Assembly (NCBI RefSeq): GCF_029227915.1
Contig: NC_079876.1
Location: 7,814,001-7,878,000 of the forward strand
DNA length: 64,000 nt
Origin: Hydractinia symbiolongicarpus
Taxonomy: Eukaryota; Cnidaria; Hydrozoa; Anthoathecata; Hydractiniidae
Direction of reading: 5' to 3'
Below, one piece after another: positions 1-11,499 of the stretch (its first letter is position 1; every line of letters begins with the position of its first letter). The notes under the pieces are model-generated. The model saw only the letters and a list, made by a program, of their open reading frames with translations. It had not been told where the DNA came from and did not search any database. The position numbers and the translations under genes are program-made.

Positions 1-1475
1 ATAGTCAAAAGTATACAAAGAAAGTACCCAGAGTGTAAACTCATTTCCCAAACGTTTTTTTAAATTATTATTTCACCACTAAAGCCCATGAGACTTGTAG
101 TTTTTAAAAATGTTTTCATTTTTGATGAGACGCTGAATAAAAGAAGTTTAAACGCGGGCAAAAGAAAACCCGCGACTTCCCGTAAATCCCGGACTCGGCC
201 CGTATAGTTAAAAGTATACAAAGAAAGTACCCAGGGAGTAAACTCATTTCCCGAACGATTTTTAAAAATATTTTTTCACCACTAAAACGCATGAGACTTG
301 TAGTTTTCAAAAATGTTTTCATTTTTGATGAAACGCTGAATAAAAGAAGTTTAATCGCCGGCAAACGAAAACCTGCGATTTCCCGTAAATCCCGGACTCG
401 GCCAGTATAGTAATGAACGTAACCGGGATGTAAACTCATTTCCCGAACGATTTATTAAATTATTATTTCACCACTAAAACCCATGAGACTTGTAGTTTTT
501 AAAAATGTTTTCATTTTTGATGAGACGCTGAATAAAAGAAGTTTAATCGCCGGCAAACGAAAACCTGCGATTTCCCGTAAATCCCGGACTCGGCCCGTAT
601 AGTCAAAAGTATACAAAGAAAGTACCCAGAGTGTAAACTCATTTCCCAAACGTTTTTTTAAATTATTATTTCACCACTAAAGCCCATGAGACTTGTAGTT
701 TTTAAAAATGTTTTCATTTTTGATGAGACGCTGAATAAAAGAAGTTTAAACGCCGGCAAAAGAAAACCCGCGACTTCCCGTAAATCCCGGACTCGGCCCG
801 TATAGTTAAAAGTATACAAAGAAAGTACCCAGGGAGTAAACTCATTTCCCGAACGATTTTTAAAAATATTTTTTCACCACTAAAACGCATGAGACTTGTA
901 GTTTTCAAAAATGTTTTCATTTTTGATGAGACGCTGAATAAAAGAAGTTTAATCGCCAGCAAACGAAAACCTGCGATTTCCCGTAAATCCCGGACTCGGC
1001 CAGTATAGTAATGAAAGTACCCGGGATGTAAACTCATTTCCCGCACGATTTATTAAATTATTATTTCACCACTAAAGCCCATGAGACTTGTAGTTTTTAA
1101 AAATGTTTTCATTTTTGATGAGACGCTGAATAAAAGAAGTTTAAACGCCGGCAAAAGAAAACCCGCGACTTCCCGTATATCCCGGACTCGGCCCGTATAG
1201 TTAAAAGTATACAAAGAAAGTACCCAGGGAGTAAACTCATTTGCCGAACGATTTTTTAAAATATTTTTTCACCACTAAAAAGCATGACACTTATAGTTTT
1301 CTAAAATGTTTTCATTTTCGATGAGACGCTGAATAAAAGAAGTTTAATCGCCGGCAAACGAAAACCTGCGATTTCCCGTAAATCCCGGACTCGGCCCGTA
1401 TAGTAATGAAAGTACCCGGGATGTAAACTCATTTCCCGAACGATTTTTTAAATTATTATTTCACCACTAAAACCC

Positions 1476-1631
1476 ATGAGACTTGTAGTTTTTAAAAATG
1501 TTTTCATTTTTGATGAGACGCTGAATAAAAGAAGTTTAATCGCCGGCAAACGAAGTATACAAAGTAAGTACCCAGGGAGTAAACTCATTTCCCGAACGAT
1601 TTATTAAATTATTTTTTTACCACTAAAACGC
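1476..1631 (+). repeat. 156-bp monomer with 47-bp internal deletion
   Basis: The unit runs normally to GCCGGCAAACGAA, then jumps to GTATACAAAGTAAGTACCC, losing 47 bp that include TTTCCCGTAAA and CGGACTCGGCCCG. The loss is not a multiple of three. Confidence 0.88.
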
Positions 1632-2624
1632 ATGAGACTTGTAGTTTTTAAAAATGTTTTCATTTTTGATGAGACGCTGAATAAAAGAAGTTTAATCGCC
1701 GGCAAACGAAAACCTGCGATTTCCCGTAAATCCCGGACTCGGCCCGTATAGTCAAAAGTATACAAAGAAAGTACCCAGAGTGTAAACTCATTTCCCAAAC
1801 GTTTTTTTAAATTATTATTTCACCACTAAAGCCCATGAGACTTGTAGTTTTTAAAAATGTTTTCATTTTTGATGAGACGCTGAATAAAAGAAGTTTAAAC
1901 GCCGGCAAAAGAAAACCCGCGACTTCCCGTAAATCCCGGACTCGGCCCGTATAGTTAAAAGTATACAAAGAAAGTACCCAGGGAGTAAACTCATTTCCCG
2001 AACGATTTTTAAAAATATTTTTTCACCACTAAAACGCATGAGACTTGTAGTTTTCAAAAATGTTTTCATTTTTGATGAGACGCTGAATAAAAGAAGTTTA
2101 ATCGCCAGCAAACGAAAACCTGCGATTTCCCGTAAATCCCGGACTCGGCCAGTATAGTAATGAAAGTACCCGGGATGTAAACTCATTTCCCGAACGATTT
2201 ATTAAATTATTATTTCACCACTACAGCCCATGAGACTTGTAGTTTTTAAAAATGTTTTCATTTTTGATGAGACGCTGAATAAAAGAAGTTTAAACGCCGG
2301 CAAAAGAAAACCCGCGACTTCCCGTATATCCCGGACTCGGCCCGTATAGTTAAAAGTATACAAAGAAAGTACCCAGGGAGTAAACTCATTTGCCGAACGA
2401 TTTTTTAAAATATTTTTTCACCACTAAAAAGCATGACACTTATAGTTTTCTAAAATGTTTTCATTTTCGATGAGACGCTGAATAAAAGAAGTTTAATCGC
2501 CGGCAAACGAAAACCTGCGATTTCCCGTAAGTCCCGGACTCGGCCCGTATAGTAATGAAAGTACCCGGGATGTAAACTCATTTCCCGAACGATTTTTTAA
2601 ATTATTATTTCACCACTAAAACCC

Positions 2625-2780
2625 ATGAGACTTGTAGTTTTTAAAAATGTTTTCATTTTTGATGAGACGCTGAATAAAAGAAGTTTAATCGCCGGCAAAC
2701 GAAGTATACAAAGTAAGTACCCAGGGAGTAAACTCATTTCCCGAACGATTTTTTAAATTATTTTTTTACCACTAAAACGC
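2625..2780 (+). repeat. 156-bp monomer with 47-bp internal deletion
   Basis: It has the same deletion junction as the unit at 1476, including the AAAGTAAGTACCC variant, so the copies descend from one deletion event and spread by segment duplication. Confidence 0.88.
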
Positions 2781-4788
2781 ATGAGACTTGTAGTTTTCAA
2801 AAATGTTTTCATTTTTGATGAGACGCTGAATAAAAGAAGTTTAATCGCCGGCATACGAAAACCTGCGATTTCCCGTAAATCCCGGACTCGGCCCGTATAG
2901 TCCAAAGTATACAAAGAAAGTACCCAGGGAGTAAACTCATTTCCCGAACGATTTTTTAAATTATTTTTTCACCACTAAAACGCATGAGACTTGTAGTTTT
3001 CAAAAATGTTTTCATTTTTGATGAGACGCTGAATAAAAGAAGTTTAATCGCCGGCAAACGAAAACCCGCCATTTCCCGTAAACCCCGGACTCGGCCCGCA
3101 TAGTCAAAAGTATACAAAGAAAGTACCCAGGGAGTAAACTCATTTCCCGAACGATTTTTTAAATTATTTTTTCACCACTAAAACGCATGAGACTTGTAGT
3201 TTTGAAAATTGTTTTTATTTTTGATGAGACGCTGAATAAAAGAAGTTTAATCGCCGGCAAACGAAAACCTGCGATTTCCCGTAAATCCCGGACTCGGCCC
3301 GTATAGTTAAAAGTATACAAAGAAAGTACCCAGGGAGTAAACTCATTTCCCGAACGATTTTTAAAAATATTTTTTCACCACTAAAACGCATGAGACTTGT
3401 AGTTTACAAAAATGTTTTCATTTTTGATGAAACGCTGAATAAAAGAAGTTTAATCGCCGGCAAACGAAAACCTGCGATTTCCCGTAAATCCCGGACTCGG
3501 CCAGTATAGTAATGAACGTAACCGGGATGTAAACTCATTTCCCGAACGATTTATTAAATTATTATTTCACCACTAAAACCCATGAGACTTGTAGTTTTTA
3601 AAAATGTTTTCATTTTGGATGAGACGCTGAATAAAAGAAGTTTAATCGCCGGCAAACGAAAACCTGCGATTTCCCGTAAATCCCGGACTCGGCCCGTATA
3701 GTCAAAAGTATACAAAGAAAGTACCCAGAGTGTAAACTCATTTCCCAAACGTTTTTTTAAATTATTATTTCACCACTAAAGCCCATGAGACTTGTAGTTT
3801 TTAAAAATGTTTTCATTTTTGATGAGACGCTGAATAAAAGAAGTTTAAACGCCGGCAAAAGAAAACCCGCGACTTCCCGTAAATCCCGGACTCGGCCCGT
3901 ATAGTTAAAAGTATACAAAGAAAGTACCCAGGGAGTAAACTCATTTCCCGAACGATTTTTAAAAATATTTTTTCACCACTAAAACGCATGAGACTTGTAG
4001 TTTTCAAAAATGTTTTCATTTTTGATGAGACGCTGAATAAAAGAAGTTTAATCGCCAGCAAACGAAAACCTGCGATTTCCCGTAAATCCCGGACTCGGCC
4101 AGTATAGTAATGAAAGTACCCGGGATGTAAACTCATTTCCCGAACGATTTATTAAATTATTATTTCACCACTAAAGCCCATGAGACTTGTAGTTTTTAAA
4201 AATGTTTTCATTTTTGATGAGACGCTGAATAAAAGAAGTTTAATCGCCGGCAAACGAAAACCCGCCATTTCCCTTAAACCCCGGACTCGGCCTGCATAGT
4301 CAAAAGTATACAAAGAAAGTACCCAGGGAGTAAACTCATTTCCCGAACGATTTTTTAAAATATTTTTTCACCACTAAAACGCATGAGACTTGTAGTTTTT
4401 AAAATTGTTTTTATTTTTGATGAGACGCTGAATAAAAGAAGTTTAATCGCCGGCAAACGAAAACCCGCCATTTCCCTTAAACCCCGGACTCGGCCCGCAT
4501 AGTCAAAAGTATACAAAGAAAGTACCCAGGGAGTAAACTCATTTCCCGAACGATTTTTTAAAATATTTTTTCACCACTAAAACGTATGAGACTTGTAGTT
4601 TTCAAAAATGTTTTCATTTTTGATGAGACGCTGAATAAAAGAAGTTTAATCGCCGGCAAACGAAAACCCGCCATTTCCCTTAAACCCCGGACTCGGCCCG
4701 CATAGTCAAAAGTATACAAAGAAAGTACCCAGGGAGTAAACTCATTTCCCGAACGATTTTTTAAATTATTATTTCACCACTAAAACCC

Positions 4789-4944
4789 ATGAGACTTGTA
4801 GTTTTCAAAAATGTTTTCATTTTTGATGAGACGCTGAATAAAAGAAGTTTAATCGCCGGCAAACGAAGTATACAAAGTAAGTACCCAGGGAGTAAACTCA
4901 TTTCCCGAACGATTTTTTGAATTATTTTTTTACCACTAAAACGC
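4789..4944 (+). repeat. 156-bp monomer with 47-bp internal deletion
   Basis: Third copy of the same deletion junction. Its counterpart at 13,711 lies 8,922 bp downstream, the same offset as its neighbours. Confidence 0.88.
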
Positions 4945-7900
4945 ATGAGACTTGTAGTTTTCAAAAATGTTTTCATTTTTGATGAGACGCTGAATAAAAG
5001 AAGTTTAATCGCTGGCATACGAAAACCTGCGATTTCCCGTAAATCCCGGACTCGGCCCGTATAGTCCAAAGTATACAAAGAAAGTACCCAGGGAGTAAAC
5101 TCATTTCCCGAACGATTTTTTAAATTATTTTTTCACCACTAAAACGCATGAGACTTGTAGTTTTCAAAAATGTTTTCATTTTTGATGAGACGCTGAATAA
5201 AAGAAGTTTAATCGCCGGCAAACGAAAACCCGCCATTTCCCGTAAACCCCGGACTCGGCCCGCATAGTCAAAAGTATACAAAGAAAGTACCCAGGGAGTA
5301 AACTCATTTCCCGAACGATTTTTTAAATTATTTTTTCACCACTAAAACGCATGAGACTTGTAGTTTTCAAAAATGTTTTCATTTTTGATGAAACGCTGAA
5401 TAAAAGAAGTTTAATCGCCGGCAAACGAAAACCTGCGATTTCCCGTAAATCCCGGACTCGGCCAGTATAGTAATGAACGTAACCGGGATGTAAACTCATT
5501 TCCCGAACGATTTATTAAATTATTATTTCACCACTAAAACCCATGAGACTTGTAGTTTTTAAAAATGTTTTCATTTTTGATGAGACGCTGAATAAAAGAA
5601 GTTTAATCGCCGGCAAACGAAAACCTGCGATTTCCCGTAAATCCCGGACTCGGCCGGTATAGTCAAAAGTATACAAAGAAAGTACCCAGAGTGTAAACTC
5701 ATTTCCCAAACGTTTTTTTAAATTATTATTTCACCACTAAAGCCCATGAGACTTGTAGTTTTTAAAAATGTTTTCATTTTTGATGAGACGCTGAATAAAA
5801 GAAGTTTAAACGCCGGCAAAAGAAAACCCGCGACTTCCCGTAAATCCCGGACTCGGCCCGTATAGTTAAAAGTATACAAAGAAAGTACCCAGGGAGTAAA
5901 CTCATTTCCCGAACGATTTTTAAAAATATTTTTTCACCACTAAAACGCATGAGACTTGTAGTTTTCAAAAATGTTTTCATTTTTGATGAGACGCTGAATA
6001 AAAAAAGTTTAATCGCCGGCAAACGAAAACCTGCGATTTCCCGTAAATCCCGGACTCGGCCAGTATAGTAATGAAAGTACCCGGGATGTAAACTCATTCC
6101 CGAACGATTTATTAAATTATTATTTCACCACTAAAGCCCATGAGACTTGTAGTTTTTAAAAATGTTTTCATTTTTGATGAGACGCTGAATAAAAGAAGTT
6201 TAATCGCCGGCAAACGAAAACCCGCCATTTCCCTTAAACCCCGGACTCGGCCCGCATAGTCAAAAGTATACAAAGAAAGTACCCAGGGAGTAAACTCATT
6301 TCCCGAACGATTTTTTAAATTATTTTTTCACCACTAAAACGCATGAGACTCGTAGTTTTCAAAATTGTTTTCATTTTTGATGAGACGCTGAATAAAAGAA
6401 GTTTAATCGCCGGCAAACGAAAACCTGCGATTTCCCGTAAATCCCGGACTCGGCCCGTATAGTCAAAAGTATACAAAGAAAGTACCCAGAGTGTAAACTC
6501 ATTTCCCGAACGATTTTTTAAAATATTTTTTCACCACTAAAACGCATGAGACTTGTAGTTTTCAAAAATGTTTTCATTTTTGATGAGACGCTGAATAAAA
6601 GAAGTTTAATCGCCGGCAAACGAAAACCTGCGATTTCCCGTAAATCCCGGACTCGGCCAGTATAGTAATGAAAGTACCCGGGATGTAAACTCATTTCCCG
6701 AACGATTTATTAAATTATTATTTCACCACTAAAACCCATGAGACTTGTAGTTTTTAAAAATGTTTTCATTTTTGATGAGACGCTGAATAAAAGAAGTTTA
6801 ATCGCCGGCAAACGAAAACCTGCGATTTCCCGTAAATCCCGGACTCGGACCGTATAGTCAAAAGTATACAAAGAAAGTACCCAGGGTGTAAACTCATTTC
6901 CCGAACGATTTTTTAAATTATTATTTCACCACTAAAGCCCATGAGACTTGTAGTTTTCAAAAATGTTTTCATTTTTGATGAGACGCTGAATAAAAGAAGT
7001 TTAATCGCCGGCAAACGAAAACCTGCGATTTCCCGTAAATCCCGGACTCGGCCCGTATAGTAATGAAAGTACCCGGGATGTAAACTCATTTCCCGAACGA
7101 TTTATTAAATTATTATTTCACCACTAAAGCCCATGAGACTTGTAGTTTTTAAAAATGTTTTCATTTTTGATGAGACGCTGAATAAAAGAAGTTTAATCGC
7201 CGGCAAACGAAAACCCGCCATTTCCCTTAAACCCCGGACTCGGCCCGCATAGTCAAAAGTATACAAAGAAAGTACCCAGGGAGTAAACTCATTTCCCGAA
7301 CGATTTTTTAAAATATTTTTTCACCACTAAAACGCATGAGACTTGTAGTTTTTAAAAATGTTTTCATTTTTGATGAGACGCTGAATAAAAGAAGTTTAAT
7401 CGCCGGCAAACGAAAACCCGCCATTTCCCTTAAACCCCGGACTCGGCCCGCATAGTCAAAAGTATACAAAGAAAGTACCCAGGGAGTAAACTCATTTCCC
7501 GAACGATTTTTTAAAATATTTTTTCACCACTAAAACGCATGAGACTTGTAGTTTTCAAAAATGTTTTCATTTTTGATGAGACGCTGAATAAAAGAAGTTT
7601 AATCGCCGGCAAACGAAAACCTGCGATTTCCCGTAAATCCCGGACTCGGCCCGTATAGCAATGAAAGTACCCGGGATGTAAACTCATTTCCCGAACGATT
7701 TTTTAAATTATTATTTCACCACTAAAACCCATGAGACTTGTAGTTTTTAAAAATGTTTTCATTTTTGATGAGACGCCGAATAAAAGAAGTTTAATCGCCG
7801 GCAAACGAAAACCCGCCATTTCCCGTAAACCCCGGACTCGGCCCGCATAGTCAAAAGTATACAAAGAAAGTACCCAGGTAGTAAACACATTTCCAGAACG

Positions 7901-8328
7901 ATTTTTTAAATTATTTTTTCACCACTAAAACGCATGAGACTCGTAGTTTTCAAAATTGTTTTCATTTTTGATGAGACGCTGAATAAAAGAAGTTTAATCG
8001 CCGGCAAACGAAAACCTGCGATTTCCCGTAAATCCCGGACTCGGCCCGTATAGTCAAAAGTATACAAAGAAAGTACCCAGAGTGTAAACTCATTTCCCGA
8101 AAGATTTTTTAAAATATTTTTTCACCACTAAAACGCATGAGACTTGTAGTTTTCAAAAATGTTTTCATTTTTGATGAGACGCTGAATAAAAGAAGTTTAA
8201 TCGCCGGCAAACGAAAACCTGCGATTTCCCGTAAATCCCGGACTCGGCCAGTATAGTAATGAAAGTACCCGGGATGTAAACTCATTTCCCGAACGATTTA
8301 TTAAATTATTATTTCACCACTAAAACCC

Positions 8329-8478
8329 ATGAGACTTGTAGTTTTTAAAAATGTTTTCATTTTTGATGAGACGCTGAATAAAAGAAGTTTAATCGCCGGC
8401 AAACGAAAACCTGCGATTTCCCGTAAATCCCGGACTCGGCCCGTATAGTCAAAAGTATACAAAGAAAGTACCCAGGGT
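8329..8478 (+). repeat. 150-bp monomer with 53-bp terminal deletion
   Basis: After AGTACCCAGGGTGA the sequence passes directly into CAGACTTGTAG, so the A/T tract, the TTTCACCACTAAA box and the monomer boundary are missing. The unit is 53 bp short of 203. I see it only once in the window, so it looks like a recent private deletion. Confidence 0.85.
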
Positions 8479-10901
8479 GACAGACTTGTAGTTTTCAAAA
8501 ATGTTATCATTTTTGATGAGACGCTGAATAAAAGAAGTTTAATCGCCGGCAAACGAAAACCTGCGATTTCCCGTAAATCCCGGACTCGGCCCGTATAGTA
8601 ATGAAAGTACCTGGGATGTAAACTCATTTCCCGAACGATTTTTTAAATTATTATTTCACCACTAAAACCCATGAGACTTGTAGTTTTTAAAAATGTTTTC
8701 ATTTTTGATGAGACGCTGAATAAAAGAAGTTTAATCGCCGGCAAACGAAAACCTGCGATTTCCCGTAAATCCCGGACTCGGCCCGTATAGTCAAAAGTAT
8801 ACAAAGAAAGTACCCAGGGTGTAAACTCATTTCCCGAACGATTTTTTAAATTATTATTTCACCACTAAAGCCCATGAGACTTGTAGTTTTTAAAAATGTT
8901 TTCATTTTTGATGAGACGCTGAATAAAAGAAGTTTAATCGCCGGCAAACGAAAACCCGCCATTTCCCTTAAACCCCGGACTCGGCCCGCATAGTCAAAAG
9001 TATACAAAGAAAGTACCCAGGGAGTAAACTCATTTCCCGAACGATTTTTTAAAATATTTTTTCACCACTAAAACGCATGAGACTTGTAGTTTTCAAAAAT
9101 GTTTTCATTTTTGATGAGACGCTGAATAAAAGAAGTTTAATCGCCGGCAAACGAAAACCTGCGATTTCCCGTAAATCCCGGACTCGGCCCGTATAGTCAA
9201 AAGAATACAAAGAAAGTACCCAGGGTGTAAACTCATTTCCCGAACGATTTTTTAAATTATTATTTCACCACTAAAACGCATGAGACTTGTGGTTTTCAAA
9301 AATGTTTTCATTTTTGATGAGATGCTGAATAAAAGAAGTTTAATCGCCGGCAAACGAAAACCTGCGATTTCCCGTAAATCCCGGACTCGGCCCGTATAGT
9401 CGAATGTATACGAAGAAAGTACCCTGTGAGTAAACTCATTTCCCAAACGATTTTTTAAATTATTTTTTCACCACTGAAACGCATGAGACTTGTAGTTTTT
9501 AGAAATGTTTTCATTTTTGATGAGACGCTTAATAAATGAAGTTTAATCGCCGGCAAACGAAAACCCGCCATTTCCCGTAAACCCCGGACTCGACCCGTAT
9601 AGTCAAAAGTATACAAAGAAAGTACCCAGGGAGTAAACTCATTTCCCGAACGATTTTTTATATTATTTTTTCACCACTAAACGCATGAGACTTGTAGTTT
9701 TTAAAAATATTTTCATATTTGATGGGAAGTTGAATAAAAGAAGTTTAATCGCCGGCAAACGAAAATCCGCGATTTCCTGTAAATCCCGGACTCGGCCCGT
9801 AAAGTCAAAAGTATACAAAGAAAGTACCCATGGAGTAAACTCATTTCCCGAACGATTTTTTAAATTTTTTTTTCACCACTAAAACGCATGAGACTTGTAG
9901 TTTTCAAAAATGTTTTCATTTTTGATGAGACACTTAATAAAAGAGGTTTAATCGCCGGCAAACGAAATCCCGCGTTTTCCCGTAAATCCGGGGCTTGCCC
10001 CGTATAGTCGAATGTATACAAAGAAAGTACCCAGGGAGTAAACTCATTTCCCGAACGATTTTTTAAATTTTTTTTTCACCACTAAAACGCATGAGACTTG
10101 TAGTTTTCAAAAATGTTTTCATTTTTGATGAGACGCTGAATAAAAGAAGTTTAATCGCCGGCAAACGAAAACCTGCGATTTCCCGTAAATCCCGGACTCG
10201 GCCGGTATAGTCAAAAGTATACAAAGAAAGTACCCAGGGTGTAAACTCATTTCCCGAACGATTTTTTAAATTATTATTTCACCACTAAAGCCCATGAGAC
10301 TTGTAGTTTTTAAAAATGTTTTCATTTTTGATGAAACGCTGAATAAAAGAAGTTTAAACGCTGGCAAACGAAAACCCGCGACTTCCCGTTAATCCCGGAC
10401 TCGGCCCGTATAGTCAAAAGTATACGAAGAAAGCACCCAGGAAGTAAACTCATTTTCCGAACGATTTTTAAAATATTTTTTCACCACTAAAACGCATGAG
10501 ACTTGTAGTTTTCAAAAATGTTTTCATTTTTGATGAGACGCTGAATAAAAGAAGTTTAATCGCCGGCAAACGAAAACCTGCGATTTCCCGTAAATCCCGT
10601 ACTCGGCCCGTATAGTCAAAAGTATACAAAGAAAGTACCCAGAGTGTAAACTCATTTCCCGAACGTTTTTTTAAATTATTATTTCACCACTAAAGCCCAT
10701 GAGACTTGTAGTTTTTAAAAATGTTTTCATTTTTGATGAGACGCTGAATAAAAGAAGTTTAAACGCCGGCAAAAGAAAACCCGCGACTTCCCGTAAATCC
10801 CGGACTCGGTCCGTATAGTTAAAAGTATACAAAGAAAGTACCCAGGGAGTAAACTCATTTCCCGAACGATTTTTTAAAATATTTTTTCACCACTAAAACG
10901 C

Positions 10902-11093
10902 ATGAGACTTGTAGTTTTCAAAAATGTTTTCATTTTTGATGAGACGCTGAATAAAAGAAGTTTAATCGGCGGCAAACGAAAACCTGCGATTTCCCGTAAA
11001 TCCCGGACTCGGCCCGTATAGTAATGAAAGTACCCGGGATATAAACTCATTTCCCAAACGATTTTTTAAATTATTATTTCACCACTAAAACCC
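10902..11093 (+). repeat. Representative 192-bp (short) satellite monomer
   Basis: The short class differs from the long one by loss of 11 bp (CAAAAGTATAC) after CGTATAGT, plus a nearby A-to-T change, giving AGTAATGAAAGTACCC. The following bases usually read CCCGGGATG (a SmaI-type CCCGGG site) instead of CCCAGGGAG; this copy reads CCCGGGATA. Short units recur at regular places inside higher-order repeats and account for most period lengths that are not multiples of 203. Confidence 0.9.
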
Positions 11094-11296
11094 ATGAGAC
11101 TTGTAGTTTTTAAAAATGTTTTCATTTTTGATGAAACGCTGAATAAAAGAAGTTTAATCGCCGGCAAACGAAAACCCGCGACTTCCCGTAAATCCCGGAT
11201 TCGGCCCGTATAGTCAAAAGTATACAAAGAAAGTACCCAGGGAGTAAACTCATTTCTCGAACGATTTTTTAAATTATATTTTCACCACTAAAGCCC

Positions 11297-11499
11297 ATGA
11301 GACTTGTAGTTTTCAAAAATGTTTTCATTTTTGATGAGACGCTGAATAAAAGAAGTTTAATCGCCGGCAAACGAAAACCCGCCATTTCCCGTAAACCCCG
11401 GACTCAGCCCGCATATTCAAAAGTACACAAAGAAAGTACCCAGGGAGTAAACTCATTTCCCGAACGATTTTTTAAATTATTTTTTCACCACTAAAACGC
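11297..11499 (+). repeat. Representative 203-bp (long) satellite monomer
   Basis: This is a typical full-length unit; the next begins at 11500. It carries the long linker AGTCAAAAGTACACAAAG, a one-base variant of the usual form with GTATAC, followed by AGTACCCAGGGAG. Its body is of the CCCGCCATTTCCC class, one of several body classes; others read CCTGCGATTTCCC, CCCGCCATTTCCCTT or CCCGCGACTTCCC. GC is about 37%. The 3' quarter is an A/T-rich tract. No open frame crosses unit borders in phase, because 203 is not a multiple of three. Confidence 0.92.
11313..11334. repeat. 9-bp inverted repeat (dyad) within the monomer
   Basis: The arms TCAAAAATG and CATTTTTGA are perfect reverse complements separated by TTTT. 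The same dyad occurs at the equivalent place in every monomer that reads TTTTCAAAAATG. Monomers reading TTTTTAAAAATG keep 7-bp arms, and those reading TTCAAAATTG have a broken arm. It could extrude as a short hairpin or bind a dimeric protein; that is inference. Confidence 0.75.

Larger units (their letters stand above)
1..9250. repeat. Mosaic satellite block A, rich in 192-bp monomers
   Basis: This stretch mixes long and short monomers and contains three of the four 156-bp deleted units. A monomer with the reading CGAACGATTTATTAAATT and a following TAAACGCC unit recurs with spacings of 1149, 1950 and 1961 bp (near 455, 1604, 3554 and 5515). The first ~1.1 kb matches 12,022 onward at an offset of 12,021 bp. 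About 3.3-5.3 kb matches 12.2-14.2 kb at an offset of 8,922 bp. There is no gene in it. Confidence 0.85.

Noticed and set aside
455-649. Recurrent minus-strand 61-64 and 105-117 codon open frames with near-identical peptides along the array
   Set aside because: They are by-products of the monomer on the reverse strand. Monomer lengths (203, 192, 156, 150) are not all multiples of three, the frame shifts at each border, and the indels that distinguish classes (11, 47, 53 bp) would break any conserved protein.
9396-9412. CENP-B box-like sequence around CCCGTATAGTCGAATG
   Set aside because: It resembles the reverse-complement CENP-B core, but the spacing between the T and CGAA is one base short. 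Other candidates such as CCCGTAAATCCCGGA miss essential positions. No canonical box found.
11297-11494. Recurrent plus-strand 65-codon open frames beginning at ATGAGACTTG
   Set aside because: They span almost exactly one monomer, depend on which substitutions remove stops, match no family I recognise and have no coding context.
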